Positions 34,102 through 43,781 are shown, counted from the stretch's first letter. The stretch is DNA of 64,000 nt from Xanthobacter dioxanivorans (GCF_016807805.1 NZ_CP063362.1:5436501-5500500); one strand, 5' to 3'. Translations and numbers: made by a program. Notes: generated by a model not told the origin, from the letters alone.

Positions 34102-34789
34102 GGTGGGGTTGGCCCCCGTGGGAGTGGCCCTCGTCAGGGTCGTGCGCCGGCAATGTCAGGCCGAAGACCCTCACCAGGTCCTCCACCTGCGCCGGCGAGA
34201 GATAGCGCGGGTTGAGGCCGCGCAGCAGCAGGTAGAGCCTGGCCGTCTCCTCCAGCTCCTCGGTGGCGAACACCGCCGCCTCCAGCGTATCGCCGGCCAC
34301 CACCGGCCCGTGATTGGCCAGCAGCACCGAGGAATAGCGCCCGGCAAGGCCGCGTATGGCATCCGCCACCGCCGGGTCGCCGGGCCGGAAATAGGGCAGC
34401 AACGCCGTCTGGCCGGCGCGCATGAGGTAATAGGGCGTCATGGGCGGCAGGGCCGCCCTGGGGTCGATCTCCGGCAGCATGGTCAGCGCCACCGCATGGG
34501 TGGAGTGCAGGTGCACGATCGCTCGCGCCGCCCCGCGCGTCTCGTAGAGCGCGGAATGCAGCGGGATCTCCTTTGTCGGCGCGTCGCCCGAAACCAGCCG
34601 GCCCAACGCGTCGAGGCGCGAGAGGCGGGCCGGGTCGAGGAAGCCGAGGGAAGCGTTGGTGGGCGTCACCAGCCAGCCGCCGTCGTCGAGCCGCACGCTG
34701 ACATTGCCGGACGACCCCGGCGTCAGCCCGCGCTCGAACAGGGAGCGGCCGAAGCGGCAGATGTCCTCGCGCAGTTTGGTCTCGCTCAT
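34094..34789 (-). CDS. otnC: class II aldolase, probable 3-oxo-tetronate 4-phosphate decarboxylase
   Basis: 231 residues. Class II aldolase/adducin fold: GLTPGSSGNVSVR (phosphate loop), TPTNASLG, KEIPLHSALYETR (catalytic Glu), IVHLHSTHA (zinc His pair) and ANHGPVVAG (third His). The GSSGNVSVR and PTKEIPLH versions are those of OtnC, which decarboxylates 3-oxo-tetronate 4-phosphate to dihydroxyacetone phosphate. It is divergent from a threonate-dehydrogenase-like gene, supporting this role. The His-rich end (EGHSHGGQPHHP) is unusual. The kinase OtnK and isomerase OtnI are not in the window. Confidence 0.82.
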   Translation of the reverse strand: MSETKLREDICRFGRSLFERGLTPGSSGNVSVRLDDGGWLVTPTNASLGFLDPARLSRLDALGRLVSGDAPTKEIPLHSALYETRGAARAIVHLHSTHAVALTMLPEIDPRAALPPMTPYYLMRAGQTALLPYFRPGDPAVADAIRGLAGRYSSVLLANHGPVVAGDTLEAAVFATEELEETARLYLLLRGLNPRYLSPAQVEDLVRVFGLTLPAHDPDEGHSHGGQPHHP

Positions 34790-35056
34790 TCCCGCCTCCC
34801 CGTGCCCGGCACCCGGCTCTGCCCGCCAGCCGCACGAAACCGAACGCCGCCCCGCATGGCAAGGCTTTCCTCAAGCCGATACCGGAGGTGCTCCGGGCGC
34901 CATTGAATCGATTTGATCGGATCCCACGGCGATCCTACAAGGGCAAGGCGCACGTTCCGGCCAGATGGCACGAGGCTGGCCGGCAAGGCGTCCTCACTCG
35001 TCGCGTTTCGAGGCTGCCCGGCCGGTCGCGCCGGAAGCTCAACAGGGATCGGGCCC

Positions 35057-36001
35057 ATGACCAACAATGGGAACATGACAGACAACGGGGAAACGCCATC
35101 CCGCTCCGCCGGGCGCACCGGCATCGTGGGACTCGGCTCCATGGGCTTCGGCATGGCCCTCTCGCTCTTGCGCGCCGGCCTTGATGTCGCCGGCTGCGAC
35201 GTCAGCGCCGCCAGCGTGGAGCGCTTCGCCACGGCGGGCGGGCGCGGCGCCGCGACCCCGGCGGAGGTGGCAAAGGGCGCCGACCACGTGGTGAGCGTGG
35301 TGGTGAACGCCGCGCAGACGGAGGCCATCCTGTTCGGTTCCGGCGGCGTCGCCGAGACGCTGCCGGAAGGCTCCGTCTTCATCTCCTGCGCCACCATGGA
35401 TCCGGACGTCGCCCGCAGCCTCGCCGCCCGGCTGGAGGCGGGCGGACGGCATTATCTCGATGCGCCCATCAGCGGCGGCGCGCAGCGGGCGGCGGAAGGG
35501 GCGCTGACCATCCTGGCCTCGGGCAGCCCTGCCGCCTTCGCCAAGGCGCGCCCGGCGCTCGACGCCATGGCCGCGAAGCTCTACGAGCTCGGCGACGCCC
35601 CCGGCGCGGGCGCGGCGTTCAAGATGATCAACCAGCTGCTCGCCGGCGTTCACATCGCCGCCGCCTGCGAGGCCATCGCGTTCGCCGCGCGGCAGGGCCT
35701 CGACATCCGCAAGGTGTACGAGGTGATCACGGCGTCCGCCGGCAACAGCTGGATGTTCGAGAACCGCATGCCCCACGTGCTCGACGGCGACTATGCCCCG
35801 CGGAGCGCGGTGGACATCTTCGTCAAGGACCTCGGCATCATCCAGGACATGGCGCGCAGCGCCAAGTTCCCGGTGCCGGTCTCCGCCGCCGCCCTGCAGA
35901 TGTTTCTCGCCGCCTCCGGGGCCGGCATGGGCCAGGACGACGACGCGTCCCTCGCCCGGCTCTATGCCCGGATCACCGGCACCAGGCTGCCGGGGATGTG
36001 A
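35057..36001 (+). CDS. ltnD: L-threonate dehydrogenase-like NAD-binding oxidoreductase (3-hydroxyisobutyrate dehydrogenase family)
   Basis: 314 residues from the ATG at 35057; a second ATG at 35075 is possible. Rossmann motif GLGSMGFGMALSLLRAG; substrate loop DAPISGGAQRAAEGALTILASG; catalytic Lys in FKMINQLLAGVH; C-terminal FVKDLGIIQDMA. The MINQLLAGVHIAAACEAIAF form is that of LtnD, which oxidises L-threonate to 2-oxo-tetronate. Shares a 267-bp divergent control region with otnC. Confidence 0.82.
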   Translation: MTNNGNMTDNGETPSRSAGRTGIVGLGSMGFGMALSLLRAGLDVAGCDVSAASVERFATAGGRGAATPAEVAKGADHVVSVVVNAAQTEAILFGSGGVAETLPEGSVFISCATMDPDVARSLAARLEAGGRHYLDAPISGGAQRAAEGALTILASGSPAAFAKARPALDAMAAKLYELGDAPGAGAAFKMINQLLAGVHIAAACEAIAFAARQGLDIRKVYEVITASAGNSWMFENRMPHVLDGDYAPRSAVDIFVKDLGIIQDMARSAKFPVPVSAAALQMFLAASGAGMGQDDDASLARLYARITGTRLPGM

Positions 36002-36004
36002 GCG

Positions 36005-36048
36005 CGGGCGGACCGCGCCGGATGCCTTCGGGTGATGTGGTCCGCCCG
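36005..36048 (+). terminator. stem-loop after ltnD
   Basis: CGGGCGGACC (36005-36014) pairs with GGTCCGCCCG (36039-36048) across a 24-base loop, starting four bases past the ltnD stop; no T-run. Confidence 0.45.
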
Positions 36049-36260
36049 GAAACTCGTCGCAATCGCGAGATAGATTGAGATTTGTAGACCCGCCGCCCCC
36101 GCGGCGGGTGCGGCGCCGTGGGCGGCGAGCCTTGTCCGCTGGCTTTCCTGGATACTGGCTTTCCTGTCCGTTGGCTTTTACGACGAGCCCGGGCGGCGCC
36201 TGAGCGCCCCCCTTCCGGCCTCGGTCCCGAACCGAGGACGTCGGTAAAAGGAGACCTTCC

Positions 36261-36518
36261 ATGTTCCACGTGACCCGTGCCGCGCTGTTCGCCCTGCCTC
36301 TTTTCGCCCTCGCCTCCGCCGCCGGCGCGCAGAGCGTCGATCCCCAGCAGGCCCAGGCCCTGCGCACCGCCTGCGAGGCGGACGTGAAGAAGCTTTGCAA
36401 CGGCGTCCAGCCCGGTGGCGGACGCATCCTCTCGTGCCTCAAGGAGCACAAGGCGGAGGTCACCCCGCCCTGTCAGGCGAGCCTTTCGGCGCTTGCCACC
36501 GGCCTGCGCAAGCAGTGA
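36261..36518 (+). CDS. small secreted cysteine-rich repeat protein
   Basis: 85 residues with a signal peptide (FALPLFALASAAGAQS). The mature part has four spaced cysteines (ACEADVKKLC, ILSCLKEH, PPCQASL) in the pattern of the cysteine-rich GLG1-type repeat, C-x(6)-LC-x(11-12)-C-x(10)-C. These periplasmic proteins are common in alphaproteobacteria and their function is unknown. AAGGAGA precedes the ATG. Convergent with putA. Confidence 0.78.
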   Translation: MFHVTRAALFALPLFALASAAGAQSVDPQQAQALRTACEADVKKLCNGVQPGGGRILSCLKEHKAEVTPPCQASLSALATGLRKQ

Positions 36519-36537
36519 GGCCGAGATTGGAGTCGCG

Positions 36538-36560
36538 GGCCTGAGGCGCAGCCTCAGGCC
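36538..36560. terminator. 10-bp perfect stem-loop at the putA 3' end
   Basis: GGCCTGAGGC, three-base loop GCA, GCCTCAGGCC. It overlaps the putA stop codon and separates the convergent genes; no T-run. Confidence 0.45.
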
Positions 36561-39500
36561 ATGGCCATGAGGCTGGCATTGCCGCCGGCCGCCGCGGTGT
36601 TCACCGAGACCGACACCTCCTCCAGCAGCAGGTTGGCGGGCCAGGCGAAAGGCGTCGCGGCGGCTTCGGCGGGGCTGGCCGCGTGGATCGGCACCACCGG
36701 GCCGGGCAAGGCGGCGATGCGCAGCGCCGCCGCCGTCAGCTCGGCCCCCTCCCCTTCCACCAGCGCCGCGGCAAAGGACGCCGCCCCGCTCCCGGCGTGC
36801 CCCACGGTCATGCGCGCCACCACCGGCCGCGGCAGGCGGGCGACAGGGACGGTCAGCGCGTCCGGGGCATCCACCACCATGCGGTTGCCGGTGGCCAAGG
36901 CGGCGCCGACCTGGCGCCAGAGGCCGGTTTCGGTCTTCGGAAGCAGCAGCAGCGTGCCGCGCGGGCGCAGCTCATAGGTGTTGCGCTCGCCCACCGGCCC
37001 CGGCAGATCGAGGACGCAGCCCAGCGATACCCCGGCCGCGAACGCGCGCACGGCCGCCGCGTCCTCCGCCCGTCCCCGCGCCGCCAGCCAGTCGGCGAAT
37101 GCGCCCGCCGCCGGATCAGCGGCGCCGGAACCCACCGCGAATTGCGGGCCGGTCACCAGCCGGCCCAGATAGAGCGGCCCGCCCGCCTTCGGGCCGGTGC
37201 CGGAGAGCCCCCGTCCGCCGAAGGGCTGCCCCCCCACCACCGCGCCGATCATGTTGCGGTTCACATAGAGGTTGCCCGCCGCCACCTGCCGCGTCACCTC
37301 GGCGACGGTGCTGTCGACCCGGCTGTGCAGGCCGAAGGTGAGGCCGTAGCCGGTGGCGTTGATGTCCGCGATGAGGCGAGGCAGGTCCGCCCGCCGCCAG
37401 CGCAGCACGTGCAGCACCGGGCCGAACACCTCCCGCTCAACGTCCGCCATGGCGGCGATCTCGATCAGGGTGGGCGCGACGAAGGTGCCGCATGCCGTCG
37501 CCGCCGGCAGCGGCAGGCGATGGATCTCGAACCCCTTCGCCGCCATGGCCTCCACATGGGCGGCGATGCCGGCCCGCGCTGCTTCGGTGATGACCGGGCC
37601 CACGTCCACGCTCAGCCGGTCGGTGCGGCCCACCTCCAGCTGGTCCATGGCGCCCTTGAGCATGGCGAGCACGGTGTCGGCCACCTCCTCCTGCAGGCAC
37701 AGCACGCGCAGGGCCGAGCAGCGCTGGCCGGCGCTGTCGAAGGCGGAGGCGATCACGTCCGCCACCACCTGCTCGGGCAGAGCGGAGGAATCCACGATCA
37801 TGGCGTTCTGCCCGCCGGTCTCGGCGATCAGCGGCACCAGCCGGCCGTCGGGGGTGAGGCGGCCGGCGAGCACGCCGGCGATGGCGCGCGCCACCTCCGT
37901 CGAGCCGGTGAACATCACCCCCGCCACCTCGGGCGCCGCGACCAGCGCCGCGCCCACCACGCCGTCGCCGGGCAGGAGCTGGAGCACGTCGCCGGGAATG
38001 CCCGCCGCATGCAGCAGGCGCACCGCCTCGCCGGCGATCAGCGGCGTCTCTTCCGCCGGCTTGGCCAGCACCGCATTGCCCGCCGCCAGCGCCGCCGCCA
38101 CCTGCCCGGTGAAGATGGCGAGGGGAAAGTTCCACGGGCTGATGCAGGCGACCGGCCCGAGCGGGCGATGCGCCGGGGTGAGGCGCGCCGTGGCCTCGCC
38201 GGCATAATAGCGCAGGAAATCCACCGCCTCGCGCACCTCGGCCACGGCGTTGGCGGCGGACTTGCCGGCCTCGCGCATGATGAGGCCGAGCAGATGCGGC
38301 ATCTGCACCTCCAGCATGTCGGCGGCAGCGAGGAGCGGCGCGGCGCGTTCCGACGCCGGGCGCGCGGCCCAGCCGGGCGCCGCCGCGGCGGCAGCGGCCA
38401 CGGCCCACGCGACCTCGTGCGGCAGCGCCTCGCGCACTTCGCCCACCATGTCGCGGTGATCGCCCGGATTGCGCACGCGGCGCGCCGGACCAGCACCGAC
38501 CGCTGGAGCCGCCCGCCACGGCGTCGCCACGCTGGCACGCAGGACCGGCGCCAAAGCGGCGAGCACGCCGTCGCTGGCCAGATCCAGCCCCGCCGAGTTG
38601 GCGCGCGCGCCATAGAGGGCGCGGGGGGCGGCGATGGTCTCGCTCGGTGCGCCGGGATCGGCCATGGCGGCGATCACCTCGGCCGGATCGGCGACCAGTT
38701 CCTCCACCGGCACCCTCTCGTCGGCGATGCGGTGCACGAAGGAGGAGTTGGCCCCGTTCTCCAAGAGCCGCCGTACCAGATAGGCGAGCAGCGTCTCGTG
38801 GGTGCCGACGGGAGCATAGATGCGGCAGGGGCGCCCGCGCGGCGCCTCGCCCACCACCTCCTCGTAGAGCTGTTCGCCCATGCCGTGGAGGCACTGGAAT
38901 TCGTAGTCGCCCACACGGAAATCCGGGCCCGCCAGCTCCCAGATGGTGGCGACGGTCTGGGCATTGTGGGTGGCGAACTGGGGGAACACCGCGTCGCGCG
39001 CATCCAGCAGCTTGCGGGCGCAGGCGATGTAGCACAGGTCCGTGTGCACCTTGCGGGTGAAGACGGGGAAGTCGTCCAGCCCGTCCACCTGCGCGCGCTT
39101 GATCTCGGCATCCCAATAGGCGCCCTTCACCAGGCGCACCATGAGGCGGCGATCGGTGCGGCGGGCGAGGTCCACGAGAAAGTCGATGACCGCCGGGCAC
39201 CTCCTGCCGAAGGCCTGCACCACGAAGCCGAGGCCGTTCCAGCCGGCCAGCCCCGGATGGGCGCACAGGGCTTCCATGAGGTCGAGGGAGATTTCGAGCC
39301 GGTCCTGCTCCTCGGCATCGATGTTGAGGCCGATGTCGTGGCGCCGCGCCAGCAGCGCCAGGTCGGCGAGGCGCGGCAAGAGCTCGCCCATCACCCGCTC
39401 GGCCTGGGCCCGGGCGTAGCGCGGATGGAGCGCCGACAGTTTCACCGAGATGCCCGGCCCGCCGAGCACCCCGCGTCCCGCCGAAGCCGCGCCGATGGCC

Positions 39501-40234
39501 GCGATGGCGGCGCCATAGGCGGCGAAATGGCGATCGGCATCGGCCGCGGTCATGGCCGCCTCGCCGAGCATGTCGAAGGAGAAGCCGAAGCCCTGCGCCT
39601 CGCGCCGGCGGCTGCGGGCCAGCGCCTCCTCGATGGTGCGACCCATGACGAACTGCTCGCCCATGAGACCGATGGCCATGTCCACCGCGCGGCGGATGAC
39701 CGGCTCCCCGCAGCGCGCCACGAGGCGGGTGAGCGCCGCCGAAAGCCCCCCGGCATCGTCGGGCGCGGCGAGCCGGCCGGTGATCAGGAGGCCCCAGGTG
39801 GCGGCGTTCACGAACAGCGAACGCCCGCCGCCGAGATGCGATTGCCAGTCGCCGGCGCCGATCTTGTCGCGGATCAGCGCGTCGCGGGTGGCCGTGTCCG
39901 GGATGCGCAGCAGGGCCTCAGCGAGGCACATGAGGGCGACGCCCTCGCGGCTGGAGATGGCATATTCGTGCACCAGCTCCGCCACCGCCGATCCGCGCGG
40001 CTTGGCGCGCAGGCGGGTGACGAGATCGCGAGCCCGCCGGGCCACGGCGGCGCGGCTGGCTTCCGGCAGGCGTGCCGGGGAGAGAAGCGCGGCGACGCAG
40101 GCGCGCTCCGGCAGCCGGTGCGCCGCGGTGATCGCCGCGCGCAGGGCGCAGCGCGGCCCGGCGGCCGGGGCGAAGGCGTCGAAGAGCGGCGCGGCGGCGG
40201 GCGGCGGCGCGGGGCGCAGGGCGGCGGTGGCCAT
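36554..40234 (-). CDS. putA: bifunctional proline dehydrogenase / delta-1-pyrroline-5-carboxylate dehydrogenase PutA
   Basis: About 1226 residues from the ATG at 40234 (AGGGGGA upstream); an ATG at 40306 lacks a site. PRODH barrel (~100-460): VRLVKGAYWDAEIKRAQ, then YEFQCLHGMGEQLYEEV binding FAD. P5C dehydrogenase (~530-960): CISPWNFPLAIFTGQ, catalytic Glu in LIAETGGQNAMIVDSS, catalytic Cys in SAGQRCSALRVLCLQ. The C-terminal ~200 residues are the PutA tail domain of long PutAs. It lacks the N-terminal ribbon-helix-helix, so it does not repress itself. It oxidises proline to glutamate; divergent from its likely activator putR. Confidence 0.95.
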   Translation of the reverse strand: MATAALRPAPPPAAAPLFDAFAPAAGPRCALRAAITAAHRLPERACVAALLSPARLPEASRAAVARRARDLVTRLRAKPRGSAVAELVHEYAISSREGVALMCLAEALLRIPDTATRDALIRDKIGAGDWQSHLGGGRSLFVNAATWGLLITGRLAAPDDAGGLSAALTRLVARCGEPVIRRAVDMAIGLMGEQFVMGRTIEEALARSRRREAQGFGFSFDMLGEAAMTAADADRHFAAYGAAIAAIGAASAGRGVLGGPGISVKLSALHPRYARAQAERVMGELLPRLADLALLARRHDIGLNIDAEEQDRLEISLDLMEALCAHPGLAGWNGLGFVVQAFGRRCPAVIDFLVDLARRTDRRLMVRLVKGAYWDAEIKRAQVDGLDDFPVFTRKVHTDLCYIACARKLLDARDAVFPQFATHNAQTVATIWELAGPDFRVGDYEFQCLHGMGEQLYEEVVGEAPRGRPCRIYAPVGTHETLLAYLVRRLLENGANSSFVHRIADERVPVEELVADPAEVIAAMADPGAPSETIAAPRALYGARANSAGLDLASDGVLAALAPVLRASVATPWRAAPAVGAGPARRVRNPGDHRDMVGEVREALPHEVAWAVAAAAAAAPGWAARPASERAAPLLAAADMLEVQMPHLLGLIMREAGKSAANAVAEVREAVDFLRYYAGEATARLTPAHRPLGPVACISPWNFPLAIFTGQVAAALAAGNAVLAKPAEETPLIAGEAVRLLHAAGIPGDVLQLLPGDGVVGAALVAAPEVAGVMFTGSTEVARAIAGVLAGRLTPDGRLVPLIAETGGQNAMIVDSSALPEQVVADVIASAFDSAGQRCSALRVLCLQEEVADTVLAMLKGAMDQLEVGRTDRLSVDVGPVITEAARAGIAAHVEAMAAKGFEIHRLPLPAATACGTFVAPTLIEIAAMADVEREVFGPVLHVLRWRRADLPRLIADINATGYGLTFGLHSRVDSTVAEVTRQVAAGNLYVNRNMIGAVVGGQPFGGRGLSGTGPKAGGPLYLGRLVTGPQFAVGSGAADPAAGAFADWLAARGRAEDAAAVRAFAAGVSLGCVLDLPGPVGERNTYELRPRGTLLLLPKTETGLWRQVGAALATGNRMVVDAPDALTVPVARLPRPVVARMTVGHAGSGAASFAAALVEGEGAELTAAALRIAALPGPVVPIHAASPAEAAATPFAWPANLLLEEVSVSVNTAAAGGNASLMAMA

Positions 40235-40396
40235 GATGTCGGTCCCCCTTTCGGTCCCGGCGGGCGGATCGGCGGCGCGCGGGACGGTTTCGGCGATTTC
40301 CGACATGATAAATCGACGAAGGCAGGCGTTTCGCCTTTTCGGCTTTCATCCATTCTGCATAATGGCTTAAATATCTGCGGATTTTGGATCACTTCG

Positions 40397-40867
40397 ATGG
40401 ATAGTTCCCATATCGACAGCCAAATCGACTCCTTCGATACGAAGATCATCGCCGCGCTGGCGCAGGACGGGCGCATGTCGGTGACCGATCTGGCGGGCGT
40501 GGTCGGCCTGTCGCGCAGCCCCTGCCAGGCGCGGCTGAAGCGGCTGGTGGACGAGGGCTACATCCGCGGCTTCCGCGCCGTGCTCGACCCGGTGAAACTC
40601 GGCCTCGACCACATCGCCTTCACCGAGGTGAAGCTCTCCGAGACCACCGAGCGGGCGCTCTCTGCCTTCAACGCGGCGGTGCTGAAGATCAAGGAGGTGG
40701 AGGCCTGCCACATGATCGCGGGGCCGTTCGACTACCTGCTCAAGGTGCGCACCCGCGACATCCGCCGCTACCGCGAGGTGCTGGGCGAGAAGATCTCCAG
40801 CCTGCCGCACGTGGCGAGCACCTCCACCTACGTGGTCATGGAGCCGGTGAAGGACGAGGTGGCGTGA
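40397..40867 (+). CDS. putR: Lrp/AsnC-family regulator, probable PutR activator of putA
   Basis: 156 residues from the ATG at 40397. N-terminal HTH (~12-60: DTKIIAALAQDGRMSVTDLA, then LSRSPCQARLKRL) and C-terminal RAM ligand domain (~75-150: CHMIAGPFDYLLKVRT). In alphaproteobacteria an Lrp-type gene divergent from putA is the proline-responsive activator PutR. The 162-bp intergenic region has AT-rich patches (40305-40400) fit for Lrp binding. Confidence 0.88.
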   Translation: MDSSHIDSQIDSFDTKIIAALAQDGRMSVTDLAGVVGLSRSPCQARLKRLVDEGYIRGFRAVLDPVKLGLDHIAFTEVKLSETTERALSAFNAAVLKIKEVEACHMIAGPFDYLLKVRTRDIRRYREVLGEKISSLPHVASTSTYVVMEPVKDEVA

Positions 40868-40964
40868 GCGGCCATCCCTTGCGGCGCGGCGGCTCCTGCC
40901 GCATGCCGCATTGCAAACTGCGGCGCACGCGCCTTCACTGGGCCCCGTGCTCCGGAGCCGCGCC

Positions 40965-42806
40965 GTGTCGATTCTTCCTCCCTCCCCCACGCCTTCCCTC
41001 GAAACGCCCCTGCTGCGCTTCCTGAAGGAAACCCACGCACGGTTCGGCCCACTCGATGAGGGCGAGGTCGCCTCCTACATCCCCGAGCTGGGAAAGGCGG
41101 ACCCCGACCACTTCGGCATCGCCGTCGCGACCACCGACGGCCACGTCTACGAGACCGGTGACACCGGCGTTCCCTTCACCATCCAGTCCATCTCCAAGGC
41201 CATCGTCTACGCCCTCGCCCTCGACACGCTGGGGGCGGAGCACGTGGAGGCGACCATCGGCGTGGAGCCGAGCGGGGAAGCGTTCAACTCCATTCGCCTG
41301 CGGGCCGACAACAAGCCGTTCAACGCCATGGTGAATGCCGGCGCCATCGCCTGCTGCGGGCTGATCTCCGAAGCCACGGGGGAGGCGGCGTTCGAGATGA
41401 TCCGCGCCGCGCTCGGCGCCTTCGCCGGGCGCACGCTGGACGTGGACGACGCGGTCTTCCAGTCCGAGCGCGCCACCGGCGACCGCAACCGCGCCATCGC
41501 CTATCTCCTGCGCACCTATGGCGGCGTGCGCGGCGACGTGGACCTGATCCTCGACACCTATTTCCGCCAGTGCTCCATACTCGTCACCGCCCGCGACCTC
41601 GCAGTGATGGGCGCCACCTTCGCCAATCACGGCGTCAACCCGGTGACCGGACAGGTGGTGGCGTCCAACTATGCGGTGGCCCGCACGCTGGCGGTGATGA
41701 GCTCGTCCGGGATGTACGACTTCGCCGGCGAGTGGATCTATCGCGTCGGCCTGCCGGCGAAGAGCGGAGTCGGCGGCGGCATCGTCGCGGCGCTGCCCTC
41801 CCAGCTCGGCCTCGGCATCTTCTCGCCCCGCCTCGACGCCCACGGCAACAGCGTGCGCGGCATCCGCACCTGCGCCGCCATGTCGGAATCCTTCGACCTG
41901 CACATGCTGTCCCGCCGCGGCGACGTGCGCACCGCGGTGGTGGCAGACTACGACTTCCGCACCGTGCCGCCCCGGCCCGGCCGCCAGACCAAGGCGCAGG
42001 AGATCCTCGCCGCGCGCTCCGGCGCCATCCGGGTGCTGGAGCTCTCCGGCCAGCTCTCCTTCGCCACCATGGACTATGTCACCCGCCGCCTGACCGATCC
42101 CGCGGGGGTACCGGAATTCCTGATCCTCAACCTGCACCGCGTCTCCACCATCACCGACGCCGGGCTCAGCCTGTTCATCGGCCTCATCCGCAACCAGCTG
42201 CCGGCCGGAACCACGGCGGTGATCGCCGGAGTGGAGGGATCCTCCCCCGTAGCGCCTCAGCTCAAGGCGCTGAGGGACCAGGGCGTTCGGGTGCGCATCT
42301 TCCCCACCTACGACGCCGCGGTGGAATGGGCGGAAGACCAGATCGTCTACCGCCACGGCGGCTTCTCGCAGGTGGGGGTCGAGGCCGACCTCGCCGGGCA
42401 GTCCCTGCTCGCGGGCCTTTCGCTGCAGGAGATTTCCGATCTGTCCCGCCTCGGCACCCGGGTCACGTTCGATCAGGGCGCCCGCATCATCTCGGCGAGC
42501 GAGCCCCCGGCCAAGGTCTTCTTTCTCCTGCGCGGCATGGTGAGCGCGCGTGCCGCCAACGACGTGCGCCTCGCCACCCTCATTCCGGGAATGGCCTTCG
42601 GCGAGCTCGCCCTCATCGAGGAGGCCCGGGCGGCGGACGTCTTCGCCGAGACCGAGGTGGTGTGCCTCGAGCTCGGCGTGGAAGCGTTCCGCACGTTCGA
42701 GGAAGCCAACACCCGCGCCGCCAGCCGCATCATCCGCAACCTCGCGGTGCTGCTCGCCGCGCGCATCCGCATGGCCACGGCGCGGATCGAGATGCTCACC
42801 GGCTAG
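40965..42806 (+). CDS. glsA: glutaminase fused to STAS and cyclic-nucleotide-binding domains
   Basis: About 613 residues from the GTG at 40965 (CCGGAG seven bases upstream; TTG at 40911 is possible). Residues ~10-300 are a serine-dependent glutaminase: FTIQSISKAIVYALAL (catalytic Ser-x-x-Lys), NPFNAMVNAGAI-like KPFNAMVNAGAI, GMYDFAGEW and KSGVGGGI. Residues ~330-440 are a STAS domain (RVLELSGQLSFATMDYV, FLILNLHRVSTITDAGLSLF). Residues ~465-600 are a CNB/Crp-type sensor (ISASEPPAKVFFLLRGMVSA, MAFGELALIEEA). It should hydrolyse Gln to Glu and ammonia, with activity probably set by the two regulatory domains. It sits beside putA, another glutamate-forming enzyme. Confidence 0.9.
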   Translation: MSILPPSPTPSLETPLLRFLKETHARFGPLDEGEVASYIPELGKADPDHFGIAVATTDGHVYETGDTGVPFTIQSISKAIVYALALDTLGAEHVEATIGVEPSGEAFNSIRLRADNKPFNAMVNAGAIACCGLISEATGEAAFEMIRAALGAFAGRTLDVDDAVFQSERATGDRNRAIAYLLRTYGGVRGDVDLILDTYFRQCSILVTARDLAVMGATFANHGVNPVTGQVVASNYAVARTLAVMSSSGMYDFAGEWIYRVGLPAKSGVGGGIVAALPSQLGLGIFSPRLDAHGNSVRGIRTCAAMSESFDLHMLSRRGDVRTAVVADYDFRTVPPRPGRQTKAQEILAARSGAIRVLELSGQLSFATMDYVTRRLTDPAGVPEFLILNLHRVSTITDAGLSLFIGLIRNQLPAGTTAVIAGVEGSSPVAPQLKALRDQGVRVRIFPTYDAAVEWAEDQIVYRHGGFSQVGVEADLAGQSLLAGLSLQEISDLSRLGTRVTFDQGARIISASEPPAKVFFLLRGMVSARAANDVRLATLIPGMAFGELALIEEARAADVFAETEVVCLELGVEAFRTFEEANTRAASRIIRNLAVLLAARIRMATARIEMLTG

Positions 42807-42945
42807 GACCCGGCTCTATCCGCAGCCGGCTCGGCTCCTACATCTCAGGTCGGCCTTTACAAGCCCGGCCGCCGCCCGCACTCTCTCGGCAAACAGGAGG
42901 GCCCTCAAAGACAAGGGCCCCCACGACCGCGCAGGGAGCGAAGAC

Positions 42946-43743
42946 ATGGCGGATATCCTCGAACGGCCGGCGGGCGCGGTGCACGTCGCCCCCACCATCC
43001 GCGCCATCACATTCGCCGACGTGAAGGCGGCGCTGCTGGAGGGGGTGGAGGACTTCAACCGGGCACCGGTCATCGGCGCCCTGTTCGGCGCGGTTTATGC
43101 CTTCGGCGGCATCATCCTGCTCGCCTGCGTCTTCGCCCTCGACCTCGGCTATCTCGCCTATCCCCTGTTCGCCGGCTCGGTGCTCATCGGCCCGTTCGTG
43201 GCGGCCGGCCTCTACGACGTGAGCCGGGAACTGGAGGCGGGCCGCACGCCCACCCTGCGCGGGGTGCTGTCCACGGTCTTCGCCCAGCGCAAGCGGGAAC
43301 TGGGCTGGATGGCCTTCGTCACCATCTTCGCCTTCATCATCTGGATGTATCAGGTGCGGCTGCTGCTGGCGCTGTTCCTGGGCTTTGCCTCCTTCGGCAC
43401 CATGCAGGAATTCATGCGGGTGCTGTTCACCACCTCCGACGGGCTGAGCTTCCTCGCCGTCGGGCACGTGGTGGGGGCCGCCCTCGCCCTCGGCCTCTTC
43501 TCCATCACCGTGGTGTCCTTCCCGCTGCTGATGGACCGCGACCTCGACGTGGTGACGGCGATGATCACTTCGGTCCAGGCGGTGCTGCTCAGCCCCGGCC
43601 CGATGATCGCGTGGGGCATGACGGTGGTGGCGGTGCTCTTCATCGGCGCGGCGCCGTGTTTCCTCGGCCTCATCGTGGTGCTGCCGGTGCTCGGCTTCGC
43701 CACCTGGCATCTCTATCGGAGAGTGATCTCGCCGGCGGCCTGA
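42946..43743 (+). CDS. DUF2189 integral membrane protein
   Basis: 265 residues from the ATG at 42946 with GCAGGGAG upstream. Six hydrophobic helices; the conserved DUF2189 start (DVKAALLEGVEDFNRAPVIGALFGAVYAFGG) and the FVAAGLYDVSRELEAG loop are clear. It is an inner-membrane protein of unknown function. A 7-bp stem-loop (42899-42920) lies just before it, so it may be separately expressed from glsA. Confidence 0.85.
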   Translation: MADILERPAGAVHVAPTIRAITFADVKAALLEGVEDFNRAPVIGALFGAVYAFGGIILLACVFALDLGYLAYPLFAGSVLIGPFVAAGLYDVSRELEAGRTPTLRGVLSTVFAQRKRELGWMAFVTIFAFIIWMYQVRLLLALFLGFASFGTMQEFMRVLFTTSDGLSFLAVGHVVGAALALGLFSITVVSFPLLMDRDLDVVTAMITSVQAVLLSPGPMIAWGMTVVAVLFIGAAPCFLGLIVVLPVLGFATWHLYRRVISPAA

Positions 43744-43781
43744 CGCCGGGCGCCGCAGGGCGGACGGCCGCGCCGGAGGGG

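Noticed and set aside
36683..40867. A very long plus-strand open frame opposite putA
   Set aside because: It is a GC-skew shadow of putA codons. Only its end from 40397 (putR) has family homology.
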